NCBI RefSeq assembly: GCF_048544455.1
Contig: NC_133538.1
Coordinates: 23,298,469 to 23,362,468, forward strand
Source of the DNA: Silene latifolia
Taxonomy: Eukaryota; Streptophyta; Magnoliopsida; Caryophyllales; Caryophyllaceae
Direction of reading: 5' to 3'
Length of the DNA: 64,000 bases
Shown: in pieces, positions 10,236-21,871 of the stretch
How positions within the stretch are numbered: the stretch's first letter is position 1
Layout: each line of letters begins with the position of its first letter
The notes under the pieces: generated by a model
Database searches by the model: none
What the model saw: the letters and a program-made list of their open reading frames with translations, nothing else
What the model was told of the DNA's origin: nothing
Translations under genes and position numbers: made by a program

Positions 10236-11095
10236 TCTTTCACCATCTTCATTTGTTACTAGCCTTAATTTTCCTCTTTCCAGAAGTCCCAATAATTTAA
10301 ATAAGAAATTTTACCCTCTCCTTTCAATCGAAACTCGAAACAAAAGAAAATGGCGCCAAGGAGAAGAGCTACTGCCCCTAGGCCTACTGAAATTGAGAGG
10401 GCAGCTAAACTGGTTGACGTTCATGATGTGATTCCAGAAGACGAAGTCGTTGCAGTTGAGCCTCCTGCTGAGATTTTGTCGACCATGTATAAAGATTACA
10501 TCTTTTCACCCATCAAATCTCTAAACTCTTTGTTTCCTGAGGCCTATCTTCTAAAGTCTGCTTTTGAACACTTCTTGAAGACAAAAGGGCTGCTTCCCAA
10601 GGATACTGAGGTCTGGATCCCTGAGAATAGTCCAGTCAGGACTAACTGGTCTAGCCCTGGTTGGTTTTGTATATTTGAATGGGCTTTTAAGGCTGGTGGT
10701 AGTATTCCTTTTAGTCCTTTGATGGTTGTTATGATTAAGGCGATCGAAGCTCCTCTTTTTAAAATTATGCCCATGGTGTGAAAGTTGGTCCATTCCATTG
10801 AGAATTTGCGTGCTAAACACAATCTGATTTTAACTTTTGACGGCATCAAGAATGTTTATCATTTAACAAGTCACTCTCCTGGGAGGTTCAGTTTCAGGAT
10901 AAAATCAAAGATGTCACCTTTGATTATCAATCTGGATTCTGGGGATGACAAGGGATGCACTAAGACCAATATGTTTGTAAGCACTGACTCTATTGATGCC
11001 GCTCTGTCTTAACTTAGCTACACTGCTTTGGAATCTGGTAATTTCAGCCGCCTGTTCTTCTTGCATGTTCAGATAAATATAGGAAATATGTAATG

Positions 11096-11111
11096 CATGC
11101 TTACTTGCTTT
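11096..11111. repeat. LINE target-site duplication, left copy
   Basis: CATGCTTACTTGCTTT matches 16015-16030 (CATGCTCACTTGCTTT) at 15 of 16 positions. The copies flank the LINE exactly, and the left one runs into its poly-T. Confidence 0.85.
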
Positions 11112-11217
11112 TTTTTTTTTTTTTTTTTTGGTGAAATGTAAGTTTCCATTAAGCACAAACAAAGGTTTTACAACCTAACAATTTTACATACTAACAATTT
11201 CAAATAGGGACAAACCC

Positions 11218-14200
11218 CTATTTACATAAATCAATGCTCTCTAACCATGATCTAGTACAAAGATCTAACTGACTACTGAGCACATTAATTCTCATTTTTG
11301 CACTACACCTAGCCTGATGGAGAGCAACAGTCGGTCTGGGTAAATGAAACTCCACCCGAGCCCTGTTCCTCATCATCCAGATATGATAATAACAGGCCAT
11401 GAAAGCACACAGCACAATCTCTTTTCTAGCTTTAGCCCATTTCTGATTCCATACCCAATGCAAAAGATTCACAGAAGGGATAGTAATCTGACACAACGTA
11501 GCCATTTCCTGCAAAACACTCCTACTATAGACACATTCCTCAAATAGATGGACATGTGTCTCAGTAGCAACTCCACAAAGTAAGCAAAGATCATCAGGGC
11601 TAATGCCAAGCTGAAACAGCTTGCTTTTAACCTGCATAGCATTCCTGACCATCATCCAACAAATAAACCTATGTTTTGGCACACACCACAAGTTCCAGAT
11701 AGCCTTATGCCAAACCACAGGTTGAAACTTCACACGTAACAGCTCATAACCACTCTTCAAGGTATACCCCTTAGTATCCAACACCCACTACCCCTGAACA
11801 TAGCCCTGGCTCATCTTGTCTCTAACCCTACAAACAGATTTCCACCCCCAGCTCAAATCTCCACTAGGTTGATAATCAGGCCAAGCTTGTCCCTTTAAAT
11901 AAATCTGGCTAACCCATTTAACCCACAACTTATCAGGATTAAAATAGACCCACCACACTAGCTTACCAATAGCAGCAGTATTCCACACAGAACTATCTCT
12001 AATACCTAGTCCACCTTCATTCTTGGGTGAACAAATTTTCTCCCAACTGACAGGAGGGACTCTGATATGATCAATGGTCCCATCCCAAAGAAAGTTTCTG
12101 CAAATGGAGTTCAGTCTACTCAAGACTCCTTTGGGAATGATAAAGATATTCATCCAATAAGAATACAAAGAAGTGAGGACTGAATTTATCAAGACCAACC
12201 TACCAGAATAAGAGAGGTGTCTAGTGCCAAAACTAGTAATCCTAGCAGTGAGCTTTTCAATCAACACTTGACACTGAACTCTGGTCATTCTACCAACAGT
12301 AATAGGGATTCCCAAATATTTAAAAGGCAAACATCCTTCTTGGAACCCTGCTATCTGCAAAATATCAGCCTTAACCCCCCCAGGCACTCCATTGAAATAG
12401 GCATTAGTTTTGGATGGACTCATCTGCAAACCAGATGCCCTGGAGAAAGTGGCAAAGGCTCTCAAAAGAACCATAATAGAGGCAGTATCACCCTTACTGA
12501 ATAAAAGGAGGTCATCAGCAAATATTAAATGAGAGAGCTTAAGTTTACTGCACAAGGGATGATACTTGAAGCCCATATTTTCAGTAACATAAGAAAGAAC
12601 TCTACTCAGATATTCCATAGAGATTGTAAAAAGGAGGGGAGACAGGGGATCACCTTTCCTGAGCCCCTTCTAACCCTTGAAAAACCCAAAAGAATTTCTA
12701 TTAAGAACCAAGGAATAACTGGCAGTCCTAACACACTCCATAACCAAGGCAACAAAAGGCTCAGGAAAATCCAAGGCAGCCAACCTCCCTTCTAAGAAAT
12801 CCCAGTTGACTGAATCATAAGCTTTCTTCAAATCAACCTTCATGAGAAACCTAGGAGAGACTGACTTCCTATTATATAACCTCACAATATCCTGACAAAT
12901 AAGGATATTTTCTACAATACTCCTACCTTTGATAAAACCCCCTTGATTATCACTAATAATATCAGGCAACACCTCAGTAAGTCTATTACAAAGCAGTTTA
13001 GAAATGCACTTATAAACCACATTGCAACAAGAAATAGGTCTAAACTGAGTCACATTTTGAGGCATTGCACACTTAGGAATGAGAGTGATGAGGGTATGAT
13101 TGAGTTGCTTAAGCATCTTACCAGAGTGGAAAAAATCTTGAATAGCCTTACACACAGACCCCCCCCCCCCTACAACATCCCAAGCATCCTTAAAGAAGGC
13201 ACTTGAATACCCATCAGGCCCAACAACTTTATGCCCAGGAATAGAAAACATGGCCTTCTTAATTTCCTCATCAGAGACTGGAGACATAAGTAACACCCTA
13301 TGAGCAGTAGAACACACCTTCCCCATTCTGATAACATTTTCACTTAACTTTAACACATCCTCAGAGGTCCCTAGAAGCTTAACATAAAAATCCAGGAAAG
13401 CATCCTGAATCTTTGGAGGCTCCTCACACACATGCCCATAGGAATCCTCAATTTTGATAACTTTATTTTGAACTTGCCTGCTTTTAATGATGCTATGAAA
13501 ATACCTAGTATTGTCATCTCCTTTGTCAACCCAAGTGGCTTTAGATTTTTGCAGTAAAAACTCATGACAGGCTTGCTCCAAATATCGAACACTGCCACTA
13601 GCTTCCAGTTCTTGTTCAATTAAATGAGCATTCAGAGGATCATCCCTGAGGTTTAACTGTATAAACTCAAGGTTCATCCTAGCTCTAGCAGTGTTATTAA
13701 CTACATCATCAAAGTTATCCTTATTGAGCTGCTTAAGGGGCCATTTAAGGCTTTTCAATTTCTTGACCAGATTAAACTTATGAGAGCCACCCCAATCCTT
13801 ATGCCAGATTTGACTAACACAATTCTTAAACTCAGCAGCCTTACTCCACATATTATAGTATTTGAAGCTTCTCCTTGGTTTATCAAAATCCCCAATAGTT
13901 TGCACCACACAAGGAGTATGGTCAAATGTACCTTCAGGATAGAAATGAGCATAAGCTGAGGCATTATCCTGTAGCCAAGAAGAGTTCACTAGCATTCTAT
14001 CCAGCCTTCTAAACACTCTTGAAGAGGGCTCCTGCTTATTGGTCCAAGTGTAGTAAGATCCAATAGCAGAGCAGTAAGTAACCCCACAATCAGCAACACA
14101 CCTCTGGAAATCATCCATCTCTTCAAAAGTAGAATTACCACCTAATCTTTCAGAAGGGACCAGAACTGTGTTAAAATCCTCACAAATGACCCAAGGACCC

Positions 14201-14628
14201 TTTAAACTTCTATTATAAGCACCTAAATCCTCCCATAATGCCTTCCTTTCAGTCACATCATTGAAAGCATAAATCATGGTGCAAAAGAAAGAATAACCAG
14301 TGCCTAAGTCTTTAACCTCCATATGAATAGCCTGAGAACTATAATCAAGAAAATTAACACTAAACATAGAAGGGTTCTACACCACCTAGATTCGACCACC
14401 TTTATGATAAGAAGAATTAGTAGACAAACTCCAAGAAGCACACAACTTATTTTTTACATTATTTAGAGACAAAGGTTTAACCTTTGTCTCAAGGAGACCA
14501 AATAACCCAATCTGATGCTGATGCAAGAACCACTTGATATTGTTTTGTTTAGATAGGCTATTCAGTCCCCTGATATTCCAAAATCCAAAATTATACATTA
14601 CCCCCAGAGGGAGGTAATGCACTACCAT
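11218..14628 (-). pseudogene. LINE ORF2: endonuclease and reverse transcriptase
   Basis: ORF2 nicks the target and copies LINE RNA at the nick. It starts at 14628 with the endonuclease (NFGFWNIRGLNS, GLLETKV). The endonuclease continues with EDFNTVL, where GDFN is usual, and SRVFRRLDRML. RT motifs follow: VGPDGYSSAFFKDAW, RPISCCNVVYKCISKLL, LMKVDLKKAYDSVNWDFL, GLRKGDPLSPLLF and the catalytic FADDLLLF (about 12520). The end holds a zf-RVT-like region (WNLWCVPKHRFICWMM, then CLLCG). All pieces share one frame, broken by TAG codons at about 14386 and 14377, one at 12670 just before KGLRKGD, and one near 11787. A run of G (C on the plus strand) near 13160 expands a glycine stretch. Confidence 0.9.
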
Positions 14629-15862
14629 TTAAACACACCACACCAATTCCAGTAACAGGAGTAGCAGTATTCAGTGATTCAAGGAAAGTATCCTTGCCAA
14701 ACTTTCCTGAACTATGCCCCTTATCAATCAGCTCCTGCCTACTAAACCTTATGATCTTTTTGGCTGGAGTATTGACAACATGATATTTGCCATTCCTTTC
14801 CCAGGACACTTAAAATTGGTTGGGCTTTTCCAGAGGTGTAACCAAACCAGTCTCAGTAGGAGAAACAGTAGAGACAGGCACCACGACAGGAGCACCTGGA
14901 CGCCCCTGTGGGACCTTTGGCCTCCATTGCTTCTGAACCTCCTTACCATTCTTATTCTGCTGATGCTGACTAGGTTTTACTTTCCTACACTTCTCAGATT
15001 CATGACCCACTCCCTTACAGTGTTTGCAAATGGTAGGTTTCCATTCCCACACAACTTTAATTGTGACCACCACACCATCTTCATCCATAAATTTCACAGA
15101 CCCAGGGAGGGGTTTACCAAAGGGAACTTCTAGCATCACCCTAACAAACCCTAACCTAGTCTTATCCTTAGTAGCCACATCCATTTGAACAAACTTACCC
15201 AACAAACCAGCAATTCTAGGTAAACATTTCCCCCAAAATTTCAGAGGTAAATGCTCAAGTCTTACCCAAACTGGAACCTCCTTAACATCATCTTTATTTA
15301 GTTCAACATCAGGACTCCAGGGGCGTACAAGCAAAGGTTTATTGTCAAATAAGTAATGTCCTTGCTGCAAGACACGATCTTTCGTAGCTTTCGTGGTAAA
15401 CCTAACAAGGAACACCCCATTGGGAAGGAAAGATACCTTGTTAATCGAAAGATGCCCCCAGATACGCTTGATGAGGCCGTCCACCACCTCGATAGGAGGA
15501 TTAGCCCCTAGAATGAAGCATAACACAGAATTTTGCCAGTACTCTAGTTCATCCTTAACGTCCTCAGCAGTGAACCGCAGCAAATCCAAAGGCTCCTCTT
15601 CAATCACAGTTAATGGTGATTTGCCCTTAGGCTTCTTCTGAACTTGCCATTCCTGCTCCTCCTGAATGGAATCCAGATCATAAGGTTGCACACCAACCAT
15701 TTCATTCACGTTCTTAGTCTTCTGCACGTCATCCACACTAGGTCCTCCAACAACAGCACCTACTGAGATTTCTGGCACATAATTTTTGGAATTTGAACTT
15801 TGTTTTGATACAGAAGAGACTAGAGGAGGAAATTGTTCAACATCTGAACAATTAATCGACAT
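14591..15862 (-). pseudogene. LINE ORF1: nucleic-acid-binding protein
   Basis: ORF1 of plant L1 elements binds LINE RNA. This one has a DUF4283-like N-terminal domain (RIWGHLSINKVSFLPNGVFL, PVWVRLEHLPLKFW) and a CCHC knuckle (CKHCKGVGHESEKC, about 15025-14985). A TAA at 14810-14812 interrupts it, after which the same frame continues to 14591 and overlaps the ORF2 start by 38 bases. Start chosen at the ATG at 15862. Confidence 0.87.
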
Positions 15863-16014
15863 ATTTTTTTGGAATTTTAGAGGAAAAATTAAGGATTATT
15901 GATTGATTTTGTTGTTTTTTTGTAATTTTAAGGGTTTTAGGGTTTATCGTTCTAATATCGCTCGCTCTCTCTTTATCTCTAACATATTTTTAGTTAACTC
16001 TTAATAGAGTATAT

Positions 16015-16030
16015 CATGCTCACTTGCTTT
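16015..16030. repeat. LINE target-site duplication, right copy
   Basis: CATGCTCACTTGCTTT, one mismatch from 11096-11111. It lies only 9 bases before the intron 1 splice acceptor of the element C antisense gene. Confidence 0.85.
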
Positions 16031-17457
16031 GGTTTTTAGTACTTGCTGATTGGCGTAGTGATCCTGCTGCTACTGGATTTGCTGATAAAATTGCCGCCTT
16101 CATGGCATCGCCTGAAGAGGAAAGGACATGGCCTTCTTGTCTTATTCAGGAGTCTCTTCCCAGGTTTATGAAGGCTAAGTTAACTACCTTCAGGGCTTCT
16201 AGATTCTCTAAGGGTTCAGAGGCGTCAACTTCTGACAGTAAGGCCTTTTTATCTATGTGGTTGCTTTGTTTGATTTTGAACTCCTGCATGTATTGCTGAT
16301 ATAAGGATTCGGCCTACAGTGACTAGGTCATCTTCCAAGATTACAGGGGAGAGGTCTCGGAGTGAGGAGCCTACGTGTAGTGATAGCACCGCCCATCTTC
16401 GAATTTTGGTGCCAACTAAGCAACCCCCGTGGGCTAAGCTTGCCACTATTCTTCCTAGCCCAGCTGATGCCGGCCCATCCAATAAGAGAAGGAGAGAGGA
16501 TGATATTCCTACTGTTGTTAAGGAGGTTCATGATGCTTTTGAGGAGGTTCAAGTTGCTGCTGAGGAGATCAGGTAAGTTATAGCTAGGAAAGGTAACCTT
16601 CAGGTTCCCTGGGAACGAATTCAGGATTTTTCTTTCAAAGTTGATGACCAACTAGTTTCTTCTAATACCGAAGAAACTTCTGCTCAAGCTGTGGCATCTC
16701 TGATTGCACTTAGGGATAACATTGCCGGTCAGCTTACTTTGGCTCAAGAGGTGAACTTCTTTGTTTTGTCTTAATGTTATGGTATTCCTGATTTCCTGAT
16801 TATATGATTGTCGATTCTTGGCTTTTCCCTATTTAGTGTGTTAATTCTGGACTCCTGGGTGCCTGTCAAGTGAAGTCAGCTCATGCAAAGATTGGAATTC
16901 TGGATTGGAAGTTGCAGGAATTAACGGGAGAATTGGAGGCTTGTTAGAAGAAGTTGGAGATTTGAAAAGCCGCACAAGTGGTAGCTAAATCCAAGCTTAT
17001 ATTAGTTTAGAATACAGTTAAATCTAGTTAGGCGCAGGTGGTCAATGTTCAGGAGGAATTGGCTACTACCAAGGCTGAGCTCCAGGCTTTGCAGGATCTT
17101 CTGCGTAAGAATGAAGAGCTGGCAGTTGAGAAGGATGAGGTCCAAGCTAGGTATAAAGATGCCGCTTTGTTTTTCTTTGGTAAAGGCAGGGTGGAAGCTC
17201 TGAAGGAGCCTATTGAGGTCAGGCCATTCTGGAATCCTGACAAGGAATTGCGGGATTTGAATGCAACATATCTTAAGCTATGTAAGCTCTATGAAAATGA
17301 AGAGATAGACTCTCCTCCTTGCCTGGATAAAGGTATAGATGTGGTGGATAGTGTTGAGCCAATGAGGAAGGTGAAGAAACTTTTGATGATGGACTGGCCC
17401 CGCTACTGCTTCCAGGGCAGGGTAGGTATCAATTTACTTGGCTTATATTTTAGCCCA

Positions 17458-17541
17458 TCCAGGGAGGGTTGTTCCCTGGACATATATTTAGTTTATTTGT
17501 CTTGGTGATATTTTGTCCCATCCAGGGAGAATGTCCCTGGA
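17458..17541. repeat. Two perfect inverted repeats downstream of the element C antisense gene
   Basis: TCCAGGGA pairs with TCCCTGGA at 17458-17480 (7-base loop) and again at 17521-17541 (5-base loop). These are the best-preserved copies of the hairpin pair found also in A and, with changed bases, in B. A role in transcript ends is a guess. Confidence 0.7.
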
Positions 17542-17895
17542 AAGACTATTTGGTGTTTTGGTTTCATATTGTCATTGCTACCTTTGGCAGGTTTAGAATA
17601 ATTTGAACAATGCTGTCTTCCGATAGATTACAAGTATTTAGCTTATCCTTTGAATTTGTTGAATGATACTGTGCATTTTGAATGCTTGTGTGTGTAGGGG
17701 TTGTTGCTTGACTGGAGGGCTTATGTCCTTCAGCCTGTCAGGACGACTTGGTTTATGCCTGTCTAGAGGGCTTTAAACAAGTGATCCAGATCTTTCACCA
17801 TCTTACTTGTTTTTATACTGAGCTCAGTTATTTTTTGGATTGTTTAGGTGCAACCAAACAGTGAGATCAAGTGATCTTTGTTATATCGGTTTATG
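17542..17895. repeat. Non-coding region of C with GTCAGGAGGGC-type repeats
   Basis: Three degenerate units begin near 17710, 17737 and 17761 (ACTGGAGGGCTTATGTCC, GTCAGGACGACTTG, GTCTAGAGGGCTTT). This is the C version of the repeat block in A and B. No gene is seen. Element B is inserted at its right end. Confidence 0.55.
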
Positions 17896-17900
17896 TGAAG
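17896..17900. repeat. Element B target-site duplication, left copy
   Basis: TGAAG directly precedes the left LTR of B, and the same five bases follow the right LTR (36813-36817). Confidence 0.9.
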
Positions 17901-18608
17901 TGTTTTGACAGGCCTTTTACTGATCTAGATTGTTCTGCCAGTGATTTATATGTAGGGTGATCTAACTCAAACAACTCGCCTGATTGGTATAATTAAGTGC
18001 AAAATGAACTAATAAACAATGACACAAAGATTTTTATATGTGGAAAAACCCTGGGAATAAAGGAAAAAACCACGGGCACCAAGCCAGGAGTGATTGTTAC
18101 TATGGTTTTAGATAGCCTGACAGAGTATTGTTATATCAGGCGTGACAGGCGAATATATAGCTTAATAATACAAAAATATAAGTAAAAGTGAGGGTATATC
18201 TCATGTCCCGTCTAATATTCTCTTCTCTTCTATTTATAGCTGATCTCTTCCTCCTTCTTATGCCGTTTAGGGTTTCCTGGTAAATAGGGAATGTGCCCTA
18301 TTTACCCGGAGGTGGTTGCCTCTTTATTAGCCGTTGTTTTGACTGCTTCCTATATCATAGCTTTCTGGAATTGGTCTTCCTTTTTTGTAGGGAACATATA
18401 TCAACTGCCTATTTGTCGCCTGCAGTGGCCTGGTTCATAGCTTTTCCTTTTTAGGCTGCTGGTTATCTTTCGCTGTCTTTCATCAACTCCTGCTTGGTGC
18501 CTATCCGTGTTGAATCAATGCCTGGTTTCAGATGTCTTTTGCCTGGAAGTTGTCCTTGGCTGTTGCCTGGCCTATATCAGGTCAGGCAGGATAATTTAGG
18601 GCCCAACA
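17901..18608 (-). repeat. Element B 3' LTR
   Basis: TGTTTTGACAGG..GCCCAACA, 708 bp, matching 36111-36812. It contains ATGTGGAAAAACCC and AAACCACGGGCACC (about 18037-18079), the inverted-repeat block shared with A and C. Confidence 0.92.
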
Positions 18609-18663
18609 ATTGCCCCTTATCAGCTTATTCCATTATTGGGTCTGGCCAGGAATAAGGAGATAA
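18609..18663 (-). other. Element B polypurine tract inside an inverted repeat
   Basis: ATTGCCCCTTATCAGC follows the LTR and is the complement of a polypurine tract. TTATCAGCTTATTCC (18617-18631) pairs with GGAATAAGGAGATAA (18649-18663) at 13 of 15 positions. The same arrangement is seen in A and E. Confidence 0.68.
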
Positions 18664-18837
18664 AAATTTGGGCCAGGCAAGTGATTTGTGCGGGGTCTTT
18701 TTATCGGATTTAGAATTGGTGTTTGATTCAACTTCTTGTAACAGTTATTTGTCATTAATAGGGTAGGTTCACAAAACCCTAGGAGAGTCATGATTAGTCT
18801 CTACCACTTGCTTTTCTAGCCGTTTAGGATTTGCGGT

Positions 18838-18845
18838 TATAAATA
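18838..18845 (+). promoter_or_regulatory. TATA box of the element B antisense gene
   Basis: TATAAATA, 114 bp before the ATG at 18952 and about 230 bp inside the LTR. Same position as in A, C and E. Confidence 0.62.
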
Positions 18846-18951
18846 TCCTTCCTTTGTCGTGATTGCTTCCACATTTCAATCCCCAAATTTCTTCTTTCCC
18901 TTTCTAAAAAATTCTCTCTTTGAAAAATTCATCTTCCAGAAAAAATAAGAT

Positions 18952-21064
18952 ATGGCTGGTGGCGGAGAAGGACAAAGACTTTAAAAGCTCTGCTTTGAGG
19001 CCGAAAAAGTTCTGTTGAAGTTGAAATGGTTTCTGCTTTGAGGTTGAGGGGTCCCGATATCATCCCCCGAGGATGATGTGGTGGAGGTTGTTGCTCCTCT
19101 AGAGGTTCTGTCCATGTCTTATAAGGGGGTTGAATATTCTCCTAATAAGGCTTTGGCGGCTTCTTTTCAAGAAGCCAATCAATCTGAAACTGCTTTTGAG
19201 CATTATATAAAGGGCGGGGCCTTATTCCTCATGGGGCTAAGGTTTGGATTCCCGAGAACGGTCTTGTCGGGGCTAATTGGAGTAGCCGGGTTGGTTCTCG
19301 TATTTTTGAGTGGGCGTTCGGGGGTGGCGGTCGCTTCCCTTTCTCCTTTTATGACTGAGGTGATTAGGGCTATTAGGGTTCCTCCGTTTCAACTCATGCT
19401 AATGGTTTGGAAAATTGTCCATTCTATTGAGCATTTATGTTCTAAGCATAAATTGGTTATTACCCTGGATGATTTCAAGAATGTCTATCACCTGAAGAGT
19501 CATTCTCTTTGGGACGTTCAATTTTTGAGTCAGGTCAAAGATGGCTCACCTGATTACCAACTTTGATTCAGGGGATGATAAAGGATGGGCTCAAACTTAT
19601 ATGTTTATCAAGGCGATTCAATTGCCCCGACTGGACTATCCGAATTACCCAAATTGTTGAAGGAGGTAACTTTCTTTCCTGCATTATTTTTGGTTTGGTA
19701 ATAATATTTTTTGGAGAGTTTACTTACTTTGCCCGTGCTTTCTTTTAGTAAATGATTGGGTGAATGATCCCGATCTTTGAGGGGTCGGTGACCGGATAGC
19801 GCGTTTATGGCGTTACTGAAGAGGAGAGGGCTTGGCACGCTGTCTGGGGCAAGCTTCTATGCCTCGTTTTAAGAAGGCTAAGTTGAGTACGTATAAGCCC
19901 GTAAAGAGCACTAAGGTTCCAGGGGCATCTTCATCGGGGAGTAAGTTCTTTTGCTTATTTTTGTCATTCATTTTCTGTATTGGATTCATGCTTATATTCT
20001 TGATTTAGAAACTCGTCGTGCGGCTACCAGGGCTTCGCCAATTGCTAGTTTTGGTCTGTCTTTGGTGAAGGCGGGGGTCTCCCAGATTACGAGAGAAGAA
20101 GTCAAAGAGCGGTGAGGCAACGGGAAGTGACAGTCTTTGTTCAAGTTCGGGAACTGTGCGGGAGGTTCGATTGGCGTCTCTGAAAAGATTGTGGATGATA
20201 GTGACCGTCCTGAGAAGAGGAAGAGAGTGGATGAGTCTAGAGGAGTTCATGAGGTCAGGGGGGTCAGGGCTCGTATGGATGAGGTCCAGTTTGCCAAGGA
20301 TCAAATTCAGGCTCAGGCTTTTATGGTTGATGATCCCTATTTCAAGTACGAGGCAGAGGAAGCTTCTTCCCGTGCTTTGGCTGCTATGTATCGTTCCAGG
20401 GACTATGCTGCCAACCTGATTACCATGCTTCAGGAGGTATATATTCCGTGTCTTTGTTTATTGTGGGTTTTTGTGTGTGTTTTCTTTTTTGTGGCTTAGA
20501 TAGGCATTTTTCTTTTGTTTTAGAATGTTAATGATGTCTTTGAGGAGCGCCCATCAACTGGAATCAGTCCATGGTCTAAAAAATGCCTTGGATTGGGAGG
20601 TACAAATCTTGAAAAAGATGCTTGACAAGTTTAAAGCTGAGTTGGAGGTGTCCAAGGCCGAGAATCATTCTTTGAAGGAGGATAATGAGGCGGGGACGGC
20701 TCGGTTCTTCTTGGAGTCTTCTAAGTGAAATCGCTCGGGATGCTCAAAAAGCTCTTCGAGGCTAAGTTTGATATTGCTCGGGAAGAGTTGAAGGCCGAAA
20801 AGGGCTATGCGGAGAGCGATTAAAAGTAAATGAAGAATTGGGCAGAGAGGGGATGAGGTCCGGGCTAGGTATAAAGATGCTGCACTGTATTTCTTTGGCA
20901 AGGGTCGTGTGGATGCTATGAAAGAGCCTGCTGAAGTCAGGCCTTTTTGGAATCCTGATCAGGAGTTGGCTGATCTCAATACCACTTATCCTGAGCTTTG
21001 TAAGTTGCATGCTGACGAGGAAGTGGACTCTCCTCCATCCAAAGGGAAAAATAGTGATCTTTGA
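18952..21064 (+). pseudogene. Antisense extra gene of element B (PF04195-like, four exons)
   Basis: Proposed exons are 18952-19665, 19749-19940, 20009-20436 and 20524-21064, all with GT-AG borders at the same places as in A and C (exon 3 again ends in GAG before GT). Readable parts include ALAASFQEANQSETAFEHY, LCSKHKLVITLDDFKNVYHL and, at the C-terminus, FFGKGRVDAMKEPAEV, then RPFWNPDQEL. The middle of exon 1, the start of exon 2 (a stop after VNDWVNDPDL) and exons 3-4 carry frameshifts or stops. The start chosen is the first ATG after the TATA box, but frame is lost soon after it. Function unknown; orientation antisense to pol. Confidence 0.62.
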
Positions 21065-21174
21065 AGGGGAGGGAGATGAAGAAGAGGAGGTCTGATGAGG
21101 GGATTGCTCTGCTCGTGTCCAAGGCGGGCTAGTTTGATTTTTTCTGTTGTGGAATTTTGTGTTGTTTTAGCCTA

Positions 21175-21197
21175 TTCAGGGGGGGATGTTCCCTGAA
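21175..21197. repeat. Inverted repeat downstream of the element B antisense gene
   Basis: TTCAGGG pairs with CCCTGAA. The corresponding stem in C is TCCAGGG/CCCTGGA, so a C-to-T change on one arm is matched by G-to-A on the other. A second partner near 21236-21262 is weak. Confidence 0.55.
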
Positions 21198-21871
21198 CAA
21201 ATAATTTAGGATTTGTTTTGGTTTTTGTTGGCTTTTCCTGGATAAACGGTTTGTTGCCTGGGAAGGGTATATTCTGGTAGGTTTTAATATATATATTCTT
21301 TCTTCTCTTGATTTTCTTCTTTGTGTTTGACTGGAATTTGTACCTGTACATTCATGTGATTTTTTTGTTAGAGTAATGCCTGTCGGGAGGGCTTATGGCC
21401 CTCATTCCTGTTTTATGGGGAATGATGGCTCTATCTGCTGTCGGGAGGGCTTTTGAGAATGAGGGTGGTTGCTTGGTCGGGAGGGCTTATGGCCCTTAGC
21501 CTTGTCGAGAAGGGCTTCTTTGACAAGTACTATGGTCTATTCCACCTTTGTACTTATCTTTTTATGTTCGAGCTCGGTTTAATTTTCGGGTCGGCGGGCG
21601 GTGCCAAATTAGAGCATTTTTAGAAATGCTTTGTTCGGGTTGGGTGGAGTGGCCCTCAATCCTGAACATTTGTTTAAGCCTAAAGTGTAACATATAATAA
21701 GTGAAAAGAAGGCGTAAAACAAGTTTTCAGGATTTAAAATAAAGTTTTAGGTGAAGCTAAGAATAACAGGCAAGCAACTTAGCACATAGCAGGAAGTTCT
21801 ATTGACATGTATATAGGATAGGTAGTTTTACCTGCTTCTCAGATATGAAATAGTTTTAAGTGGGAAATGTT
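21198..21871. repeat. Non-coding region of B with GTCGGGAGGGC repeats
   Basis: Four copies of GTCGGGAGGGCTTATGGCCC or shorter versions begin at 21382, 21440, 21476 and 21504, with unequal spacing. They are followed by the AT-rich stretch shared with A and C (GGAGTGGCCCTCAATCCTGA near 21645). No gene is seen. Confidence 0.6.

Larger units (their letters stand above)
11112..16014 (-). mobile_element. L1-type LINE inserted in intron 1 of the element C antisense gene
   Basis: A non-LTR retrotransposon on the minus strand. Its poly-A tail appears as a T run (to about 11129) at the left, and a 16-bp target duplication flanks it. Reading leftward it has a short 5' UTR (15863-16014), ORF1 with a CCHC knuckle, then ORF2 with endonuclease, reverse transcriptase and a C-terminal zinc-binding region. 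Each ORF keeps one frame but carries stops, so it is close to full length yet inactive. Confidence 0.92.
10350..17508 (+). pseudogene. Antisense extra gene of element C, interrupted by a LINE in intron 1
   Basis: PF04195-like protein with the same four exons as in A: 10350-11037, 16040-16237, 16320-16750 and 16837 to about 17400-17508. Intron 1 (GTAATT..TTTTAG) contains the whole LINE. The core motifs are WIPENSPVRTNW, GWFCIFEWAFKAGG and FSPLMVVMIK. In-frame stops at about 10781 (after IMPMV), 11010 and 16574 break it. Exon 4 is coiled-coil-like and ends in the conserved block DAALFFFGKGRVEALKEP, then VRPFWNP. The ORF runs past the likely original stop into the downstream inverted repeats. 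Function unknown; orientation opposite to gag-pol of the same element. Confidence 0.7.

Noticed and set aside
13154..13170. C run in the LINE as a frameshift
   Set aside because: The ORF2 frame continues across it; it only extends a glycine run.
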